From positions 27,216 to 91,215 of the forward strand of contig ONOG01000006.1 in assembly GCA_900319385.1 (NCBI GenBank): DNA of 64,000 nucleotides, written 5' to 3'. Positions 36,707 to 45,481 of the stretch are shown here, piece by piece (position 1 is the stretch's first letter; every line of letters starts with the position of its first letter). The stretch comes from an uncultured Prevotellaceae bacterium. GTDB lineage: Bacteria; Bacteroidota; Bacteroidia; Bacteroidales; Bacteroidaceae. The position numbers and the translations under genes are program-made. Below the pieces are notes generated by a model. It was not told the origin of the DNA and did not search any database. It saw only the letters and a list, made by a program, of their open reading frames with translations.

Positions 36707-36714
36707 CAAAGGTA
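36707..36714 (-). promoter_or_regulatory. -7 element of the dsbD operon
   Basis: Minus-strand TACCTTTG lies 24 bp before the dsbD ATG. Confidence 0.6.
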
Positions 36715-36811
36715 AGAAATTCGGTTTTCTTACGAAAATTTCGCACACGAAAAATACAGAAACTCCCCACCGACGGCCCTGCCTTCGCGATGGAAAATCG
36801 GAGGATGGGCG

Positions 36812-37105
36812 GTGAAAAAGCGACGGGTGTGCCCTCGAAACTCGGCAGCGCTGCGCTCGAAAGTCGGCAGCGCTGCGCTCGAAAGTCGGCGGGTGCGCCA
36901 AGAAAAGTCAAAATATCATTGATATTTGTAGAAATACCAGTGATATTTTTACAAATTCCATTGAGATTTTTGAAAATATCAGTGATATTTTGAGTTTAGA
37001 GGGGCGCGTCAACGGAATTGAAGCGGACAGTGGCTGAGTTTGAGGGGCAGAGGAACTGAGGTTGAAGGGAACAGTGGCGGAGCTTGAAGGGCGGGAGGGT
37101 TGGTT
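36812..37105. repeat. phased three-block repeat array, copy B
   Basis: Left block: four GC-rich 22-bp units (36812-36899; CTC of CTCGAAAGTCGGCAGCG at 36834, 36856 and 36878). Core: four AT-rich 21-bp units with TGA at 36921, 36942, 36963 and 36984. Right block: 22-bp units with TTGA at 37018, 37040, 37062 and 37084, preceded in phase by one at 36996. The three blocks have unrelated sequence but keep phase. They fill the region between the dsbD and aminopeptidase promoters; the remainder of 36683-37270 holds only those promoters. Confidence 0.93.
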
Positions 37106-37130
37106 TTACTGCGTTAATTGGGCAGAAAAA

Positions 37131-37161
37131 TTGTGCGGGCGAAAAAAAATTTGTAACTTCG
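37131..37161 (+). promoter_or_regulatory. promoter of the aminopeptidase P gene
   Basis: TTG (37131-37133), 20 bp, then TAACTTCG (37154-37161), one base off the -7 consensus. The start codon is 110 bp downstream. Confidence 0.6.
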
Positions 37162-37270
37162 CTGCCGACTTCCGACCGAGGACACGGACGCCGCGTCCGC
37201 AAGAAACTGGGAGCGCGGGGTGCCCCATTCCCCATCGACATCGACGTTTATACCTAACACATAGCACAGC

Positions 37271-39121
37271 ATGAAGAACGAAAAAATCTGCCAACGCGTG
37301 GAACAACTGCGCGAGTGGATGCGCCGACAGGGCATCCAGGCTTTCATCACACCCTCCACCGACCCCCACTCGGGGGAGTATGTCCCCAACCACTGGCACA
37401 GCCGCGAATGGATCAGCGGGTTCAACGGCAGTGCCGGAACGGCTGTCGTCACGACCTCCCCCGACCCCTCCCAAGGAGGGGAGTTCGCCGCTCTGTGGAC
37501 CGACAACCGCTATTTCCTCGCCGCCGCAGAACAGCTGGACGGCACGCCCTTCGAACTGCAGAAACTGGGACTGGAAGGCACACCGACCATCGCGGAATGG
37601 ATTGCCGCAAAGTACAAAGTACAAAGTACAAAGTACAACGAGGGTGCTGAAAGGTTGAAGGTGGGCATCGACCCCACTTGCTACACCGTCAGCGAGGCGG
37701 AAGCCTTGAAACAGGAACTTTCCACTTTTCACATTTCACTTTCCACATGCCCCGATCCCTTCGCCGAGATCTGGACCGACCGCCCCGCCATTCCGCAGAA
37801 CCCCGTCGAGCTGCACGCACTGGAATATGCCGGCGAGAGCGTCGGCTCGAAGCTGTGTCGCATCCGCAGCGAGATGCAGAAGCAGGGTGCCGAGGCTGTC
37901 GTCGTCGGCATGCTCGACGAGGTGGCGTGGGCACTCAACCTGCGCGGCACCGACGTCGATTACAATCCCGTCTTCGTCAGCTACCTCGTGGTGGGCTCCG
38001 ACAGCGCTACCTTATATATAAATAAGGAGAAACTCACCGACCCCGTGTCGGCCTACCTGCACGACGAAGGCATCGACGTCCGACCCTACGAGCAGATATT
38101 CAGCGACTTGAAGCAGATGGATGTGCCGGTGCTGATTCAGCCCGACAAGACCAACCTGCAGGTGCGACAGAGCCTGAGCCAGCCCGTGCTGGGCCAGTGC
38201 CCCGTCACCGGCATGAAGATCATGAAGAACGAGACCGAACGCCAGGGCTACCGCTCGGCGATGCTCAAGGACGGCATCGCCATGGTGAAGTGGATGAAGT
38301 GGGCACTCGAAGCCATTCCAAAGGGAGGACAGACCGAACTGTCGCTGTCGCGCAAACTCTACGCTTTCCGCGCCGAACAACCACTCTTCCGCGGCGACAG
38401 CTTCGAGACCATCATGGGCTACGGCCCGCACGCCGCCATCGTCCACTACGAACCCTCAGCCGAGACCGACATCGCGGTGGAGCCTCACGGCCTGCTGCTC
38501 TGCGACTCCGGCGGACAATACCTCGACGGCACGACCGACATCACCCGCACACTGCCCTGCGGTCCGCTCACCTGGGAGGAACGACGCGACTACACCCTCG
38601 TGCTGCGCGGCTGGATCAACCTCGCACGGGTGAAGTTCCCGCGCGGCACCTACGGCAGCCAGCTCGACTGCCTCGCCCGTGCCCCGATGTGGGAATTTGG
38701 CATGAACTACCTGCACGGCACAGGTCACGGCGTCGGCCAGTACCTCTGCGTGCATGAAGGTCCCCACCAGTTCCGCATGAACTATATGCCCTGGCCCCTC
38801 GTACCCGACATGACCATCACCGACGAACCAGGCATCTACATCGCCGGCAGTCACGGCGTGCGTCACGAAAACACCATGCTGGTGGTCGATGCACAGCTGC
38901 GCGAGACGGAGGGCAGCGAGGGCCTCACCTTCGGCCCCTACTATCAGTTCGAGCAACTGACGCTGTGCCCTATCCTCACCGGCCCCATCGTCCGCGAGAT
39001 GCTCCAGCCCGAGGAACTGGCGTGGTTCAACAGCTACCAGCAGCAGGTCTATGACCGCCTCGCCCCAGAGCTCGACGACGAACACCGCCAGTGGCTCCGC
39101 GAAGCTACCCAGGCCATCTGA
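37271..39121 (+). CDS. Xaa-Pro aminopeptidase P (M24B)
   Basis: The 616-residue protein has two creatinase-like N-terminal domains (about 5-165 and 180-330) and a C-terminal pita-bread domain. The metal ligands are visible as CDSGGQYLDGTTDITRT, HGTGHGVGQYL, ITDEPGIYIAG and GVRHENTMLV. It removes N-terminal residues before proline in peptides and is cytosolic. Unusually, three repeat-derived stretches lie in the N-terminal half: SPDPSQGGE (63-71, from a CCCTCCCAAGGAGGGG palindrome), KYKVQSTKYN (114-123, GTACAAA quartet) and STFHISLST (151-159, CTTTTCA quartet). All keep the frame open. Confidence 0.93.
   Translation: MKNEKICQRVEQLREWMRRQGIQAFITPSTDPHSGEYVPNHWHSREWISGFNGSAGTAVVTTSPDPSQGGEFAALWTDNRYFLAAAEQLDGTPFELQKLGLEGTPTIAEWIAAKYKVQSTKYNEGAERLKVGIDPTCYTVSEAEALKQELSTFHISLSTCPDPFAEIWTDRPAIPQNPVELHALEYAGESVGSKLCRIRSEMQKQGAEAVVVGMLDEVAWALNLRGTDVDYNPVFVSYLVVGSDSATLYINKEKLTDPVSAYLHDEGIDVRPYEQIFSDLKQMDVPVLIQPDKTNLQVRQSLSQPVLGQCPVTGMKIMKNETERQGYRSAMLKDGIAMVKWMKWALEAIPKGGQTELSLSRKLYAFRAEQPLFRGDSFETIMGYGPHAAIVHYEPSAETDIAVEPHGLLLCDSGGQYLDGTTDITRTLPCGPLTWEERRDYTLVLRGWINLARVKFPRGTYGSQLDCLARAPMWEFGMNYLHGTGHGVGQYLCVHEGPHQFRMNYMPWPLVPDMTITDEPGIYIAGSHGVRHENTMLVVDAQLRETEGSEGLTFGPYYQFEQLTLCPILTGPIVREMLQPEELAWFNSYQQQVYDRLAPELDDEHRQWLREATQAI
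37612..37639 (+). repeat. GTACAAA heptamer quartet within aminopeptidase P
   Basis: Three exact GTACAAA units and a final GTACAAC encode YKVQSTKYN in the first N-terminal domain. Confidence 0.9.
37718..37745 (+). repeat. CTTTTCA heptamer quartet within aminopeptidase P
   Basis: The units CTTTCCA, CTTTTCA, CATTTCA and CTTTCCA encode LSTFHISLST. The same GTGAAAA-type family occurs between genes at 46780 and 57465. Confidence 0.85.
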
Positions 39122-39130
39122 GCCACGAAC

Positions 39131-40261
39131 ATGGACCGCGCCACCTTCGTCAGCCATCAGCCCTTCGCAGGCGAGAAGAAGCCCTCGATGCTGCGTCGGC
39201 GGGTAGGCCACGACTACCAGTCGCGCTGCATCTACCTCCTCACGCTGACCGTCGAAGGCCGCCAGCCCCTGCTCGGCACCCTGCACGGACTGGAGGAAAC
39301 CGACACGCCGTATGTGGAGCTGACGCCGCTGGGACGCTGCATCCGTGAAGAATGGGTAGCAGTCAGCCAACATCATCCCGAGGTTTCATCTATGGCCCTC
39401 CAGGTCATGCCCGACCATCTGCATGGCATCCTTTTCGTCCGTGAGCCGATGAGTCAACACCTCAGCATGATTATCAAAGGCTTTAAGGCTCGCTGCAATC
39501 AACATTACCGCCGTCTCTTCCACATTCCCCTGCCCTCCGAAGGCACCGTCTCTGCAATCATGTCACCCTATGCTGCGACGCCGTCGCAGCAAAGAAAACC
39601 TGATTTACGCGGGCCGCAAAGGAACAACGATGATAGAGAAACCAGGGACAACAATCAAGGAAGCCGCGGGGAAAATCGAAGCAAAGGCCTCCTCTGGAGC
39701 CACGGCTACAACGACCACATCCTCGAGGGGAGGGGCGAGCTGGACCGCTGGTTTGCCTACCTGCAGGACAACCCGCGGCGTCTGGCCATCCGACGTGCAC
39801 ACCCCGACTTCTTCCGCGTGCGCTTCGGCGTGCGCGTGGGCGGCCAGGAATTCGCCGCCATCGGCAACCGTTTCCTCCTCGACTATCCCGACAAACGCCA
39901 GGTGCAACTGACACGTAGCCTGAGCGAAACGCAAATCAAGGCTGAGGTGCAGAAACACCTGCTGCTGGCACAACGAGGCAGCGTGCTCGTGTCGCCAGCC
40001 ATCTCCCGCGGCGAACAGGCCGTGATGCGGGCTGTGCTCGACGCCCGCCTGCCCCTCATCTTCCTCACGCCGTGGGGATTCAACGAGTTCTCGAAGCCAG
40101 GGCATCAGTACTTCGAAGCCTGTGCCGACGGCCGCTTCCTCATCCTCGCGCCGTGGCCGCACGAAAACCAGCGCATCGCGCTCAGCCGCGAGATGTGCCT
40201 CACTCTCAACAACATGACTAACAACATCTGCAATCAAACATCAGAATATGGCTTTAATTAA
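39131..40261 (+). CDS. Y1/HUH (RAYT-like) transposase-domain protein with Rossmann-like C-terminus
   Basis: The 376-residue protein has an N-terminal Y1 domain: the HUH pair H96 and H98 in MPDHLHGILF and, after a long hydrophilic insert (about 135-185), GYNDHI and DRWFAYLQDNPRRL. Y210 is the likely DNA-linking tyrosine. Residues from about 245 form a second domain (GSVLVSPAISRGEQAVMRAV, LPLIFLTPWGF, LILAPWPHENQRIALSREM) that resembles DprA/SLOG-type Rossmann domains. REP-associated Y1 proteins act on short palindromic repeats, which abound in this window. No flanking ends of an insertion sequence were seen, so it appears to be a resident gene. It overlaps the next gene by 14 bases. Confidence 0.8.
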   Translation: MDRATFVSHQPFAGEKKPSMLRRRVGHDYQSRCIYLLTLTVEGRQPLLGTLHGLEETDTPYVELTPLGRCIREEWVAVSQHHPEVSSMALQVMPDHLHGILFVREPMSQHLSMIIKGFKARCNQHYRRLFHIPLPSEGTVSAIMSPYAATPSQQRKPDLRGPQRNNDDRETRDNNQGSRGENRSKGLLWSHGYNDHILEGRGELDRWFAYLQDNPRRLAIRRAHPDFFRVRFGVRVGGQEFAAIGNRFLLDYPDKRQVQLTRSLSETQIKAEVQKHLLLAQRGSVLVSPAISRGEQAVMRAVLDARLPLIFLTPWGFNEFSKPGHQYFEACADGRFLILAPWPHENQRIALSREMCLTLNNMTNNICNQTSEYGFN

Positions 40262-40784
40262 GACTGTCTGCGGCCTGTCCCCACGCTGGGGCAAGGACTG
40301 CTATTTCTCAGAAAACGCGACCATCGTCGGCGATGTCACGATGGGCGACCAGTGCACGGTGTGGTTCAACGCCATCGTGCGCGGCGATGTCAACTACATC
40401 CGTATCGGCAACCGTGTGAACATTCAGGACGGCTCGTGCCTGCACACCCTCTATCAGAAGGCCGCCATCGAGATCGGCGACGACGTCACCATCGGACACA
40501 ACGTGACCTTGCACGGCTGCACGGTGAAGAACTGCGCCCTCATCGGCATGGGAGCGACGGTGCTGGACAACGCTGTGATTGGCGAAGGGGCCATCATCGC
40601 CGCCGGCGCACTCGTGCTGAAAGGCACGCAGGTGGGCGACGGCGAGTTGTGGGGCGGCGTACCCGCCAAGTTTATCAAGAAGGTGGACCCCGAGCAAGCC
40701 CGCGAACTCAACCAGGGCATCGCCAGCCACTACATCATGTATGCCGACTGGTATCGCGACACACCGCAGCCCGAGATGCCGTAA
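40248..40784 (+). CDS. gamma-class carbonic anhydrase-like hexapeptide protein
   Basis: The 178-residue protein is a left-handed beta-helix of hexapeptide repeats (IVGDVTMGDQCTVWFNAIV onward). It has the metal-ligand histidines typical of YrdA/PaaY proteins: HTLYQK and GHNVTLHG. Such proteins bind zinc or iron as trimers and some hydrate CO2; activity here is not assured. The gene starts inside the end of the RAYT-like gene and is followed by a terminator. Confidence 0.9.
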   Translation: MALIKTVCGLSPRWGKDCYFSENATIVGDVTMGDQCTVWFNAIVRGDVNYIRIGNRVNIQDGSCLHTLYQKAAIEIGDDVTIGHNVTLHGCTVKNCALIGMGATVLDNAVIGEGAIIAAGALVLKGTQVGDGELWGGVPAKFIKKVDPEQARELNQGIASHYIMYADWYRDTPQPEMP

Positions 40785-40816
40785 ACTCACCCTCCGACAC
40801 TCGGCAACTGACAGCG

Positions 40817-40850
40817 AAAGCGCCCGACACATGCAGTGGTCGGGCGCTTT
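40817..40850 (+). terminator. rho-independent terminator
   Basis: A perfect 12-bp stem (AAAGCGCCCGAC and complement) with a 10-base loop ends in a T-run, 33 bp after the hexapeptide gene. Confidence 0.92.
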
Positions 40851-40950
40851 TGCTTTACTCTTTTTTCTTATAATTTGCACTTTTTACGCAGAAATGTCTT
40901 TCATTTTAGCATTTTTGTCCATAGAATGCAGGCTTTTTGAATTTTTTCCG

Positions 40951-40958
40951 TAACTTTG
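40951..40958 (+). promoter_or_regulatory. -7 element before the SusC remnant
   Basis: TAACTTTG lies 65 bp before the start of the truncated receptor gene, so the remnant may still be transcribed. The -33 element is unclear. Confidence 0.55.
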
Positions 40959-41022
40959 CAAACCGAATATACACGACAGTGTAAGTATTAATTTTAGGAC
41001 AACTGACTCTTATTATTTTCTG

Positions 41023-41845
41023 ATGAAACAACGATTAACCAGGAAACTGGCCTTCGCTGCTTTTTTGTTGTTGGCAGGTGTGCAATGGGCTGTGGCCCAG
41101 ACCCAAGTATCGGGCACGGTGCTGTTTGCCAGCGACGGCGAGCCTGTGATGGGTGCCAGCGTGCGTGTGCCAGGGACAACCACTGGTGCGGCAACTGATA
41201 TAAATGGCAAATTCTCGTTCACCATTCCCGAAGGCACATCGACCACAATCGAAGTCACCTATCTGGGCACGCAGACCGTGCGTGTGACCGGACGGCAGGG
41301 CATGACCATCCGCCTGAAAGACAACGTCGAGGAGGTGGAAGAAGTGGTGGTGACCGGTATGCAGCGCATGGACAAGCGACTGTTCACCGGTGCCGCCGTG
41401 AAGGTGAGTGCCGAGGATGCCAAGCTGGACGGTGTGCCCGACATCAGCCGAAGCCTCGAAGGACGTGCCGCCGGCGTGAGCGTGCAGAACGTGAGCGGAA
41501 CGTTCGGTTCTGCCCCGAAGATTCGTGTGCGTGGCGCCACCTCGATCTATGGTTCGTCGAAACCCCTGTGGGTGGTCGATGGCGTGATTATGGAGGACGT
41601 CGTGGACGTCAGTGCCGACGACCTGAGCTCGGGCGATGCCAATACGCTCATCTCCTCAGCCATTGCCGGACTGAACAGCGACGACATCGAGAGTTTCCAG
41701 ATTCTGAAGGACGGTAGCGCCACCTGCACACAACGCCTCCGCCCAGCGCTTCTACACGCTCGACGGACGTCGCACGGAACACCCCCAGCGCGGCATCTAC
41801 ATCGTGCGCCAGGGCGACTGGAGTGTCAAGAAAGTTTTGAGATAG
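41023..41845 (+). pseudogene. SusC-type receptor remnant joined to a foreign sorting tail
   Basis: The first 235 codons are a normal SusC/RagA N-terminus: signal peptide, carboxypeptidase-like barrel (VSGTVLFASDGEPVMGASV), TonB-box region EEVVVTGMQR and plug domain to DIESFQILKDGSAT. The expected YG..A.GVI continuation and the whole outer-membrane barrel are absent. Immediately after, in the +1 frame, the DNA encodes FYTLDGRRTEHPQRGIYIV then WSVKKVLR and a stop at 41845, which is a C-terminal sorting tail from another gene. A deletion has therefore fused two unrelated genes out of frame. The in-frame product continues to 41907 as nonsense. Confidence 0.85.
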
Positions 41846-41848
41846 CGT

Positions 41849-43099
41849 TTACAAATTCCCGAACACTGCATCGTAAACCACATCGGCAGCACCTGCATTC
41901 TTCGTGATGTAGGTGCTTGCTTTTTCTCCGGCCTCGTGCAGATAGGCTTCGTCGCTGATGAAGCGGTCCATGAGGGAAGCGAAACTCTCGGCATCGGTGT
42001 ATTCGAACGAGGCTCCGACACGCAGCAGTTCCTGAGCTTCCATAAACTTCTTGTTGTTCGGTCCGAACAACACGGGGATGCCATAGACTGCAGCTTCGGG
42101 AACATTGTGAATACCGGCACCGAAACCGCCACCCACGAGTGCGACGGTGGCGTAGCGATAGATGGAAGAGAGTTTGCCGAAACAATCGACAATGAGCACG
42201 TCGGCCTCGCCACCGAGCGAAAGCGAAGCCTGATGACGACGTTCGAGGTCGGTATAGCGGACGTAGCTGAAGCCGTTGTCGTTGAGCTGTTTCTCAATCT
42301 TCTTCAGATGCGACTCGCCGATGACGTGGGGGGCAATGATGATTTTCCAGTCGCGGTGATGGGCAAAGTAGGGGATGTAGATGTCCTCGTCGGGCTCCCA
42401 GCTGCTGCCTGCGATAAAGGTACGCTTGCCGCTGCAGAACTGCTCGACCAGCGGCAGTTCCTGGCTCGCCTTGCGGATGTCGAGCACACGGTCGAAGCGT
42501 GTGTCGCCCGTCACCGTGACGTGGTGGATGCCGTTCTTCGCCAACAGCTCTTTCGACTGCTGGTTCTGCACAAAGAAGTGGTCGAACTGGTAGAGCGCAC
42601 GCAGCTGATGGCGGCCCAGCCAGGTGAAGAAATATTGCGTGGGACGGAAGATGCTGCTCACGCTGTAGAGCTTGCAGCCGTGCTTATGCGCCTTCGACAA
42701 GAACTTGTACCAGAACTCATACTTGATGAAAAGTGCAATCTCGGGGTGGGCATACTTGAGAAACATGTGCACATTGACATCGACGTCGAAGGGCAGATAG
42801 CACACCACGTCGGCGCCCTTGTAGTCCTTGCGCACCTCGTAGCCGGAGGGCGAGAAGAAGGTGAGCAGGATTTTCAGCTCGGGGTGATTGCGCCGCACAC
42901 GCTCCATGATGGGGCGTCCCTGCTCGAACTCACCGAGCGAGGCGGCATGGAACCACACCACGCGGTCGTCCTTCGTGATGTTTTTCTTCAGGATGCCGAA
43001 GGTCTTGCGCTGGCCGACAATCATCTTGCGGGCCTTCTTGCTGAACCACGAGGCGATCCAGATGCCGATGGCGTAGAATGAGATGAGGAAGTTGTACAT
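41849..43099 (-). CDS. waaA: 3-deoxy-D-manno-octulosonic acid transferase
   Basis: The 416-residue protein has an N-terminal membrane anchor (MYNFLISFYAIGIWIASW), the GT30 N-terminal domain with WFHAASLGEFEQGRPI (catalytic glutamate within GEFEQ) and IKYEFWYKFL. The C-terminal Rossmann domain has VTGDTRFDRVL, GSSWEPDED, LVGGGFGAGIHNVPEAAVYG and FGPNNKKFMEAQEL. It adds Kdo to lipid A precursor at the inner membrane. Its ATG directly abuts the gltX stop (TAA then ATG), so the two genes are cotranscribed. Confidence 0.95.
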   Translation of the reverse strand: MYNFLISFYAIGIWIASWFSKKARKMIVGQRKTFGILKKNITKDDRVVWFHAASLGEFEQGRPIMERVRRNHPELKILLTFFSPSGYEVRKDYKGADVVCYLPFDVDVNVHMFLKYAHPEIALFIKYEFWYKFLSKAHKHGCKLYSVSSIFRPTQYFFTWLGRHQLRALYQFDHFFVQNQQSKELLAKNGIHHVTVTGDTRFDRVLDIRKASQELPLVEQFCSGKRTFIAGSSWEPDEDIYIPYFAHHRDWKIIIAPHVIGESHLKKIEKQLNDNGFSYVRYTDLERRHQASLSLGGEADVLIVDCFGKLSSIYRYATVALVGGGFGAGIHNVPEAAVYGIPVLFGPNNKKFMEAQELLRVGASFEYTDAESFASLMDRFISDEAYLHEAGEKASTYITKNAGAADVVYDAVFGNL

Positions 43100-44665
43100 T
43101 TAGCTCAAAGCTTTAATCGCGCGCTCCATGCGCCGGATGGTTTCTTGCTTGCCAAGGAAGGCAGCCAGTTCGTACATGTCGGGACCCTGTCCGGTGCCGA
43201 CCAGGCAGACGCGCCAGGCATTCCAGGGGCGTGCACCCGTGGCTTCGGCCCAGGCATCGACGAGGGGCTTCATCTGTTCGACGGTGAACTCGTCGTCGTC
43301 GAGCGCCGAGAGCACACCGACGAGCTGGTCCATCTCCTGCGCCGTGGTGTCTTTCCAGTTCTTGCGCACGAACTTGTCTTCCTTGTCGTACGCCTCGGGA
43401 GCGACGAAGAAGAAGCGGCAGAGCGGCCAGAGGTCGCTGACGAAGCTGATGTTGCGCTTTTTCTTATTATTCTCGCCATCGACGTATTCGATGACTTTGG
43501 TCTTCATCATTTCCACCACCTGCGCCTCGCGCTCAGCTGTGCTTTCGATGCCGTTGGCGCGGAGGATGCGGTCCAGTTCGGGCGTCCAGTCGATGGCAGG
43601 ACGCTGCATGAGGTACTGGTGGTTGAACCACATACCCTTCACATAGTCGAAGCGGGCACCGCTCTTCGAGCATTTGCCGAGGTCGAACAGGCGAACCATC
43701 TCGTCGAGCGTCATCAGCTCCTGATCGTTGCCAGGGTTCCAGCCGAGCAGGGCGAGGAAATTGACGACTGCCTCGGGCAGGTAGCCCTGTTCGCGATAGC
43801 CCGACGAGACAGCACCCGTCTGCGGGTCCTTCCATTCGAGCGGAAAGACGGGGAAGCCGAGTTTGTCGCCGTCGCGCTTCGACAGCTTGCCGTTCCCCAC
43901 GGGCTTGAGCAAGAGGGGCAGGTGGGCAAAGCGCGGCATGCTGTCCTGCCAGCCGAAAGCCTCGTAGAGCAGCACGTGGAGCGGAGCACTGGGCAGCCAC
44001 TCTTCGCCGCGGATGACGTGCGACACCTCCATCAGGTGGTCATCGACGATGTTGGCGAGGTGGTAGGTCGGCAGTTGGTCGGCACTTTTGTATAGAACCT
44101 TGTCGTCGAGCACGCTGCTGTTTACGGTGACGACCCCACGAATCAGGTCATCGACCACCACCTCGCGGCCCGGCTCAATCTTGAAGCGGACGACATACTG
44201 CTCGCCCGCCTCGACCATGCGCTCCACCTCGTCGGCAGGCAAAGTCAGCGAGTTGCGCATCTGGTTGCGGGTCTGGGCGTCGTACTGGAAGTTCTCCACC
44301 TCCCGACGCTTCGCATCCAGCTCCTCGGGAGTGTCGAAAGCGATGTATGCCTTGCCGTTGTCGAGCAGTTGCTGCACGTATTTCTTGTAGATGTCGCGAC
44401 GTTCGCTCTGACGGTATGGGCCGTGGTCGCCACCGAACGAGACGCCTTCGTCGAACTGGATGCCGAGCCACTGGAACGCCTCGATGATATACTCCTCAGC
44501 ACCAGGCACGAAACGGCTCGAGTCCGTGTCCTCGATGCGGAAAATCAGGTCGCCGCCATGCTGACGGGCAAACAGGTAGTTATAGAGAGCGGTGCGCACT
44601 CCTCCGATGTGCAGCGGTCCCGTGGGACTCGGTGCGAAGCGTACGCGAACTTTTCTTTCACTCAT
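43100..44665 (-). CDS. gltX: glutamyl-tRNA synthetase
   Basis: The 521-residue class-I synthetase has the HIGH-type signature [11 protein letters not shown] at residues 13-22 and the KMSKS-type motif KLSKRDGD near residue 260. It also has [10 protein letters not shown] and the anticodon-binding helical C-terminus. It charges tRNA-Glu. The gene is transcribed from a -7 element at 44695-44702, shortly before its start. Confidence 0.96.
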   Translation of the reverse strand: MSERKVRVRFAPSPTGPLHIGGVRTALYNYLFARQHGGDLIFRIEDTDSSRFVPGAEEYIIEAFQWLGIQFDEGVSFGGDHGPYRQSERRDIYKKYVQQLLDNGKAYIAFDTPEELDAKRREVENFQYDAQTRNQMRNSLTLPADEVERMVEAGEQYVVRFKIEPGREVVVDDLIRGVVTVNSSVLDDKVLYKSADQLPTYHLANIVDDHLMEVSHVIRGEEWLPSAPLHVLLYEAFGWQDSMPRFAHLPLLLKPVGNGKLSKRDGDKLGFPVFPLEWKDPQTGAVSSGYREQGYLPEAVVNFLALLGWNPGNDQELMTLDEMVRLFDLGKCSKSGARFDYVKGMWFNHQYLMQRPAIDWTPELDRILRANGIESTAEREAQVVEMMKTKVIEYVDGENNKKKRNISFVSDLWPLCRFFFVAPEAYDKEDKFVRKNWKDTTAQEMDQLVGVLSALDDDEFTVEQMKPLVDAWAEATGARPWNAWRVCLVGTGQGPDMYELAAFLGKQETIRRMERAIKALS

Positions 44666-44694
44666 TTTTCAGTAGATAAATTTGGTTCCGTGCG

Positions 44695-44702
44695 CAAAGG
44701 TA
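44695..44702 (-). promoter_or_regulatory. -7 element of the gltX-waaA operon
   Basis: Minus-strand TACCTTTG lies 30 bp before the gltX start. Confidence 0.55.
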
Positions 44703-44867
44703 CGCAAAATCCTACTAATTTCCACGCGAAAGAGTGAAAAATCGGTCAAAGCGTGCAGGATTTGCGACAAACGGGCACCGAACATCCCCTTTTCGCACCA
44801 TTCCGAGCCGACCGCTGCGCACGGCAAACACGCCCATGCCGCCCCCGTCGTTCATCATCCACGGTCG

Positions 44868-45162
44868 AAACACAGCGGCGGCGCAATGAAAACCCAGCGA
44901 CGGCGCAGCACAAAGTCGGACGGTGTGCGGACCAAACTCAAAATATCAATGATATTTGTAGAAATATCAGTGGAATTTCTGAAAATATCAATGGAATTTT
45001 CAGAAATATCAATGATATTTCGAGTTTCGTCCGCGCAGTAGGCGGGATGGTTCCGCACCATATCCGAGTTTATACCATGGATGAGATGTTTTTATACCAT
45101 AAATGGCATGAATGTAAACCATGAATGCGATGTTTTTACACCATGAATGGCATAATAATATT
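44868..45162. repeat. phased three-block repeat array, copy C
   Basis: Left block: AAA anchors at 44868, 44890, 44912 and 44934 (exactly 22 bp; consensus around AAACCCAGCGACGGCGCAG). Core: four AT-rich 21-bp units with TGA or TGG at 44951, 44972, 44993 and 45014. After about 55 bp, right block: CCAT at 45075, 45097, 45119 and 45141 (exactly 22 bp; around TTTATACCATGAATGGCAT). It lies between the gltX and 45637 gene promoters. The rest of 44666-45636 holds an inverted repeat and promoters only. Confidence 0.93.
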
Positions 45163-45189
45163 GCATTCATGGTATAAAAATAAATGATT

Positions 45190-45481
45190 ATCCACAATCG
45201 TACCACCCATCGTTTGAATACCACGCAGAGCCGCAGAGTGCGCAGAGATGTGTTCTGCCAACTTGTTGTTTTGCGCACGCAGAGACGCGCCGTTACGGCG
45301 CGAGACCGCAGAGACATGCAGATTCCCATGCGGGAGAGAAAGTGAACGGTAAGGAAAAAACTCTGCGCCCTCGCGCCGTTATGGCGCGTCTCTGCGGGCG
45401 CAAACATTGGGTAGGAAAAAACACCTCTGCGCGCTCTGCGGCTCTGCGTGGTATTCAAATGATTGGTGTACGATTGCGGAT
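45190..45481. repeat. 292-bp imperfect inverted repeat with CGCAGAG units
   Basis: The outer arms (ATCCACAATCGTACC... and its near-complement ending CGATTGCGGAT) match over about 65 bp with a few differences. They contain ACCACGCAGAGCCGCAGAG, and inner arms with CAGAGACGCGCC follow. The centre is near 45335. The CGCAGAG motif also occurs at 20112-20135. Confidence 0.88.

Noticed and set aside
39131..40784. a complete insertion sequence around the Y1-domain gene
   Set aside because: No terminal hairpins or duplications bracket the gene; it overlaps the downstream hexapeptide gene and lies 9 bp after aminopeptidase P, so it looks like a resident gene.
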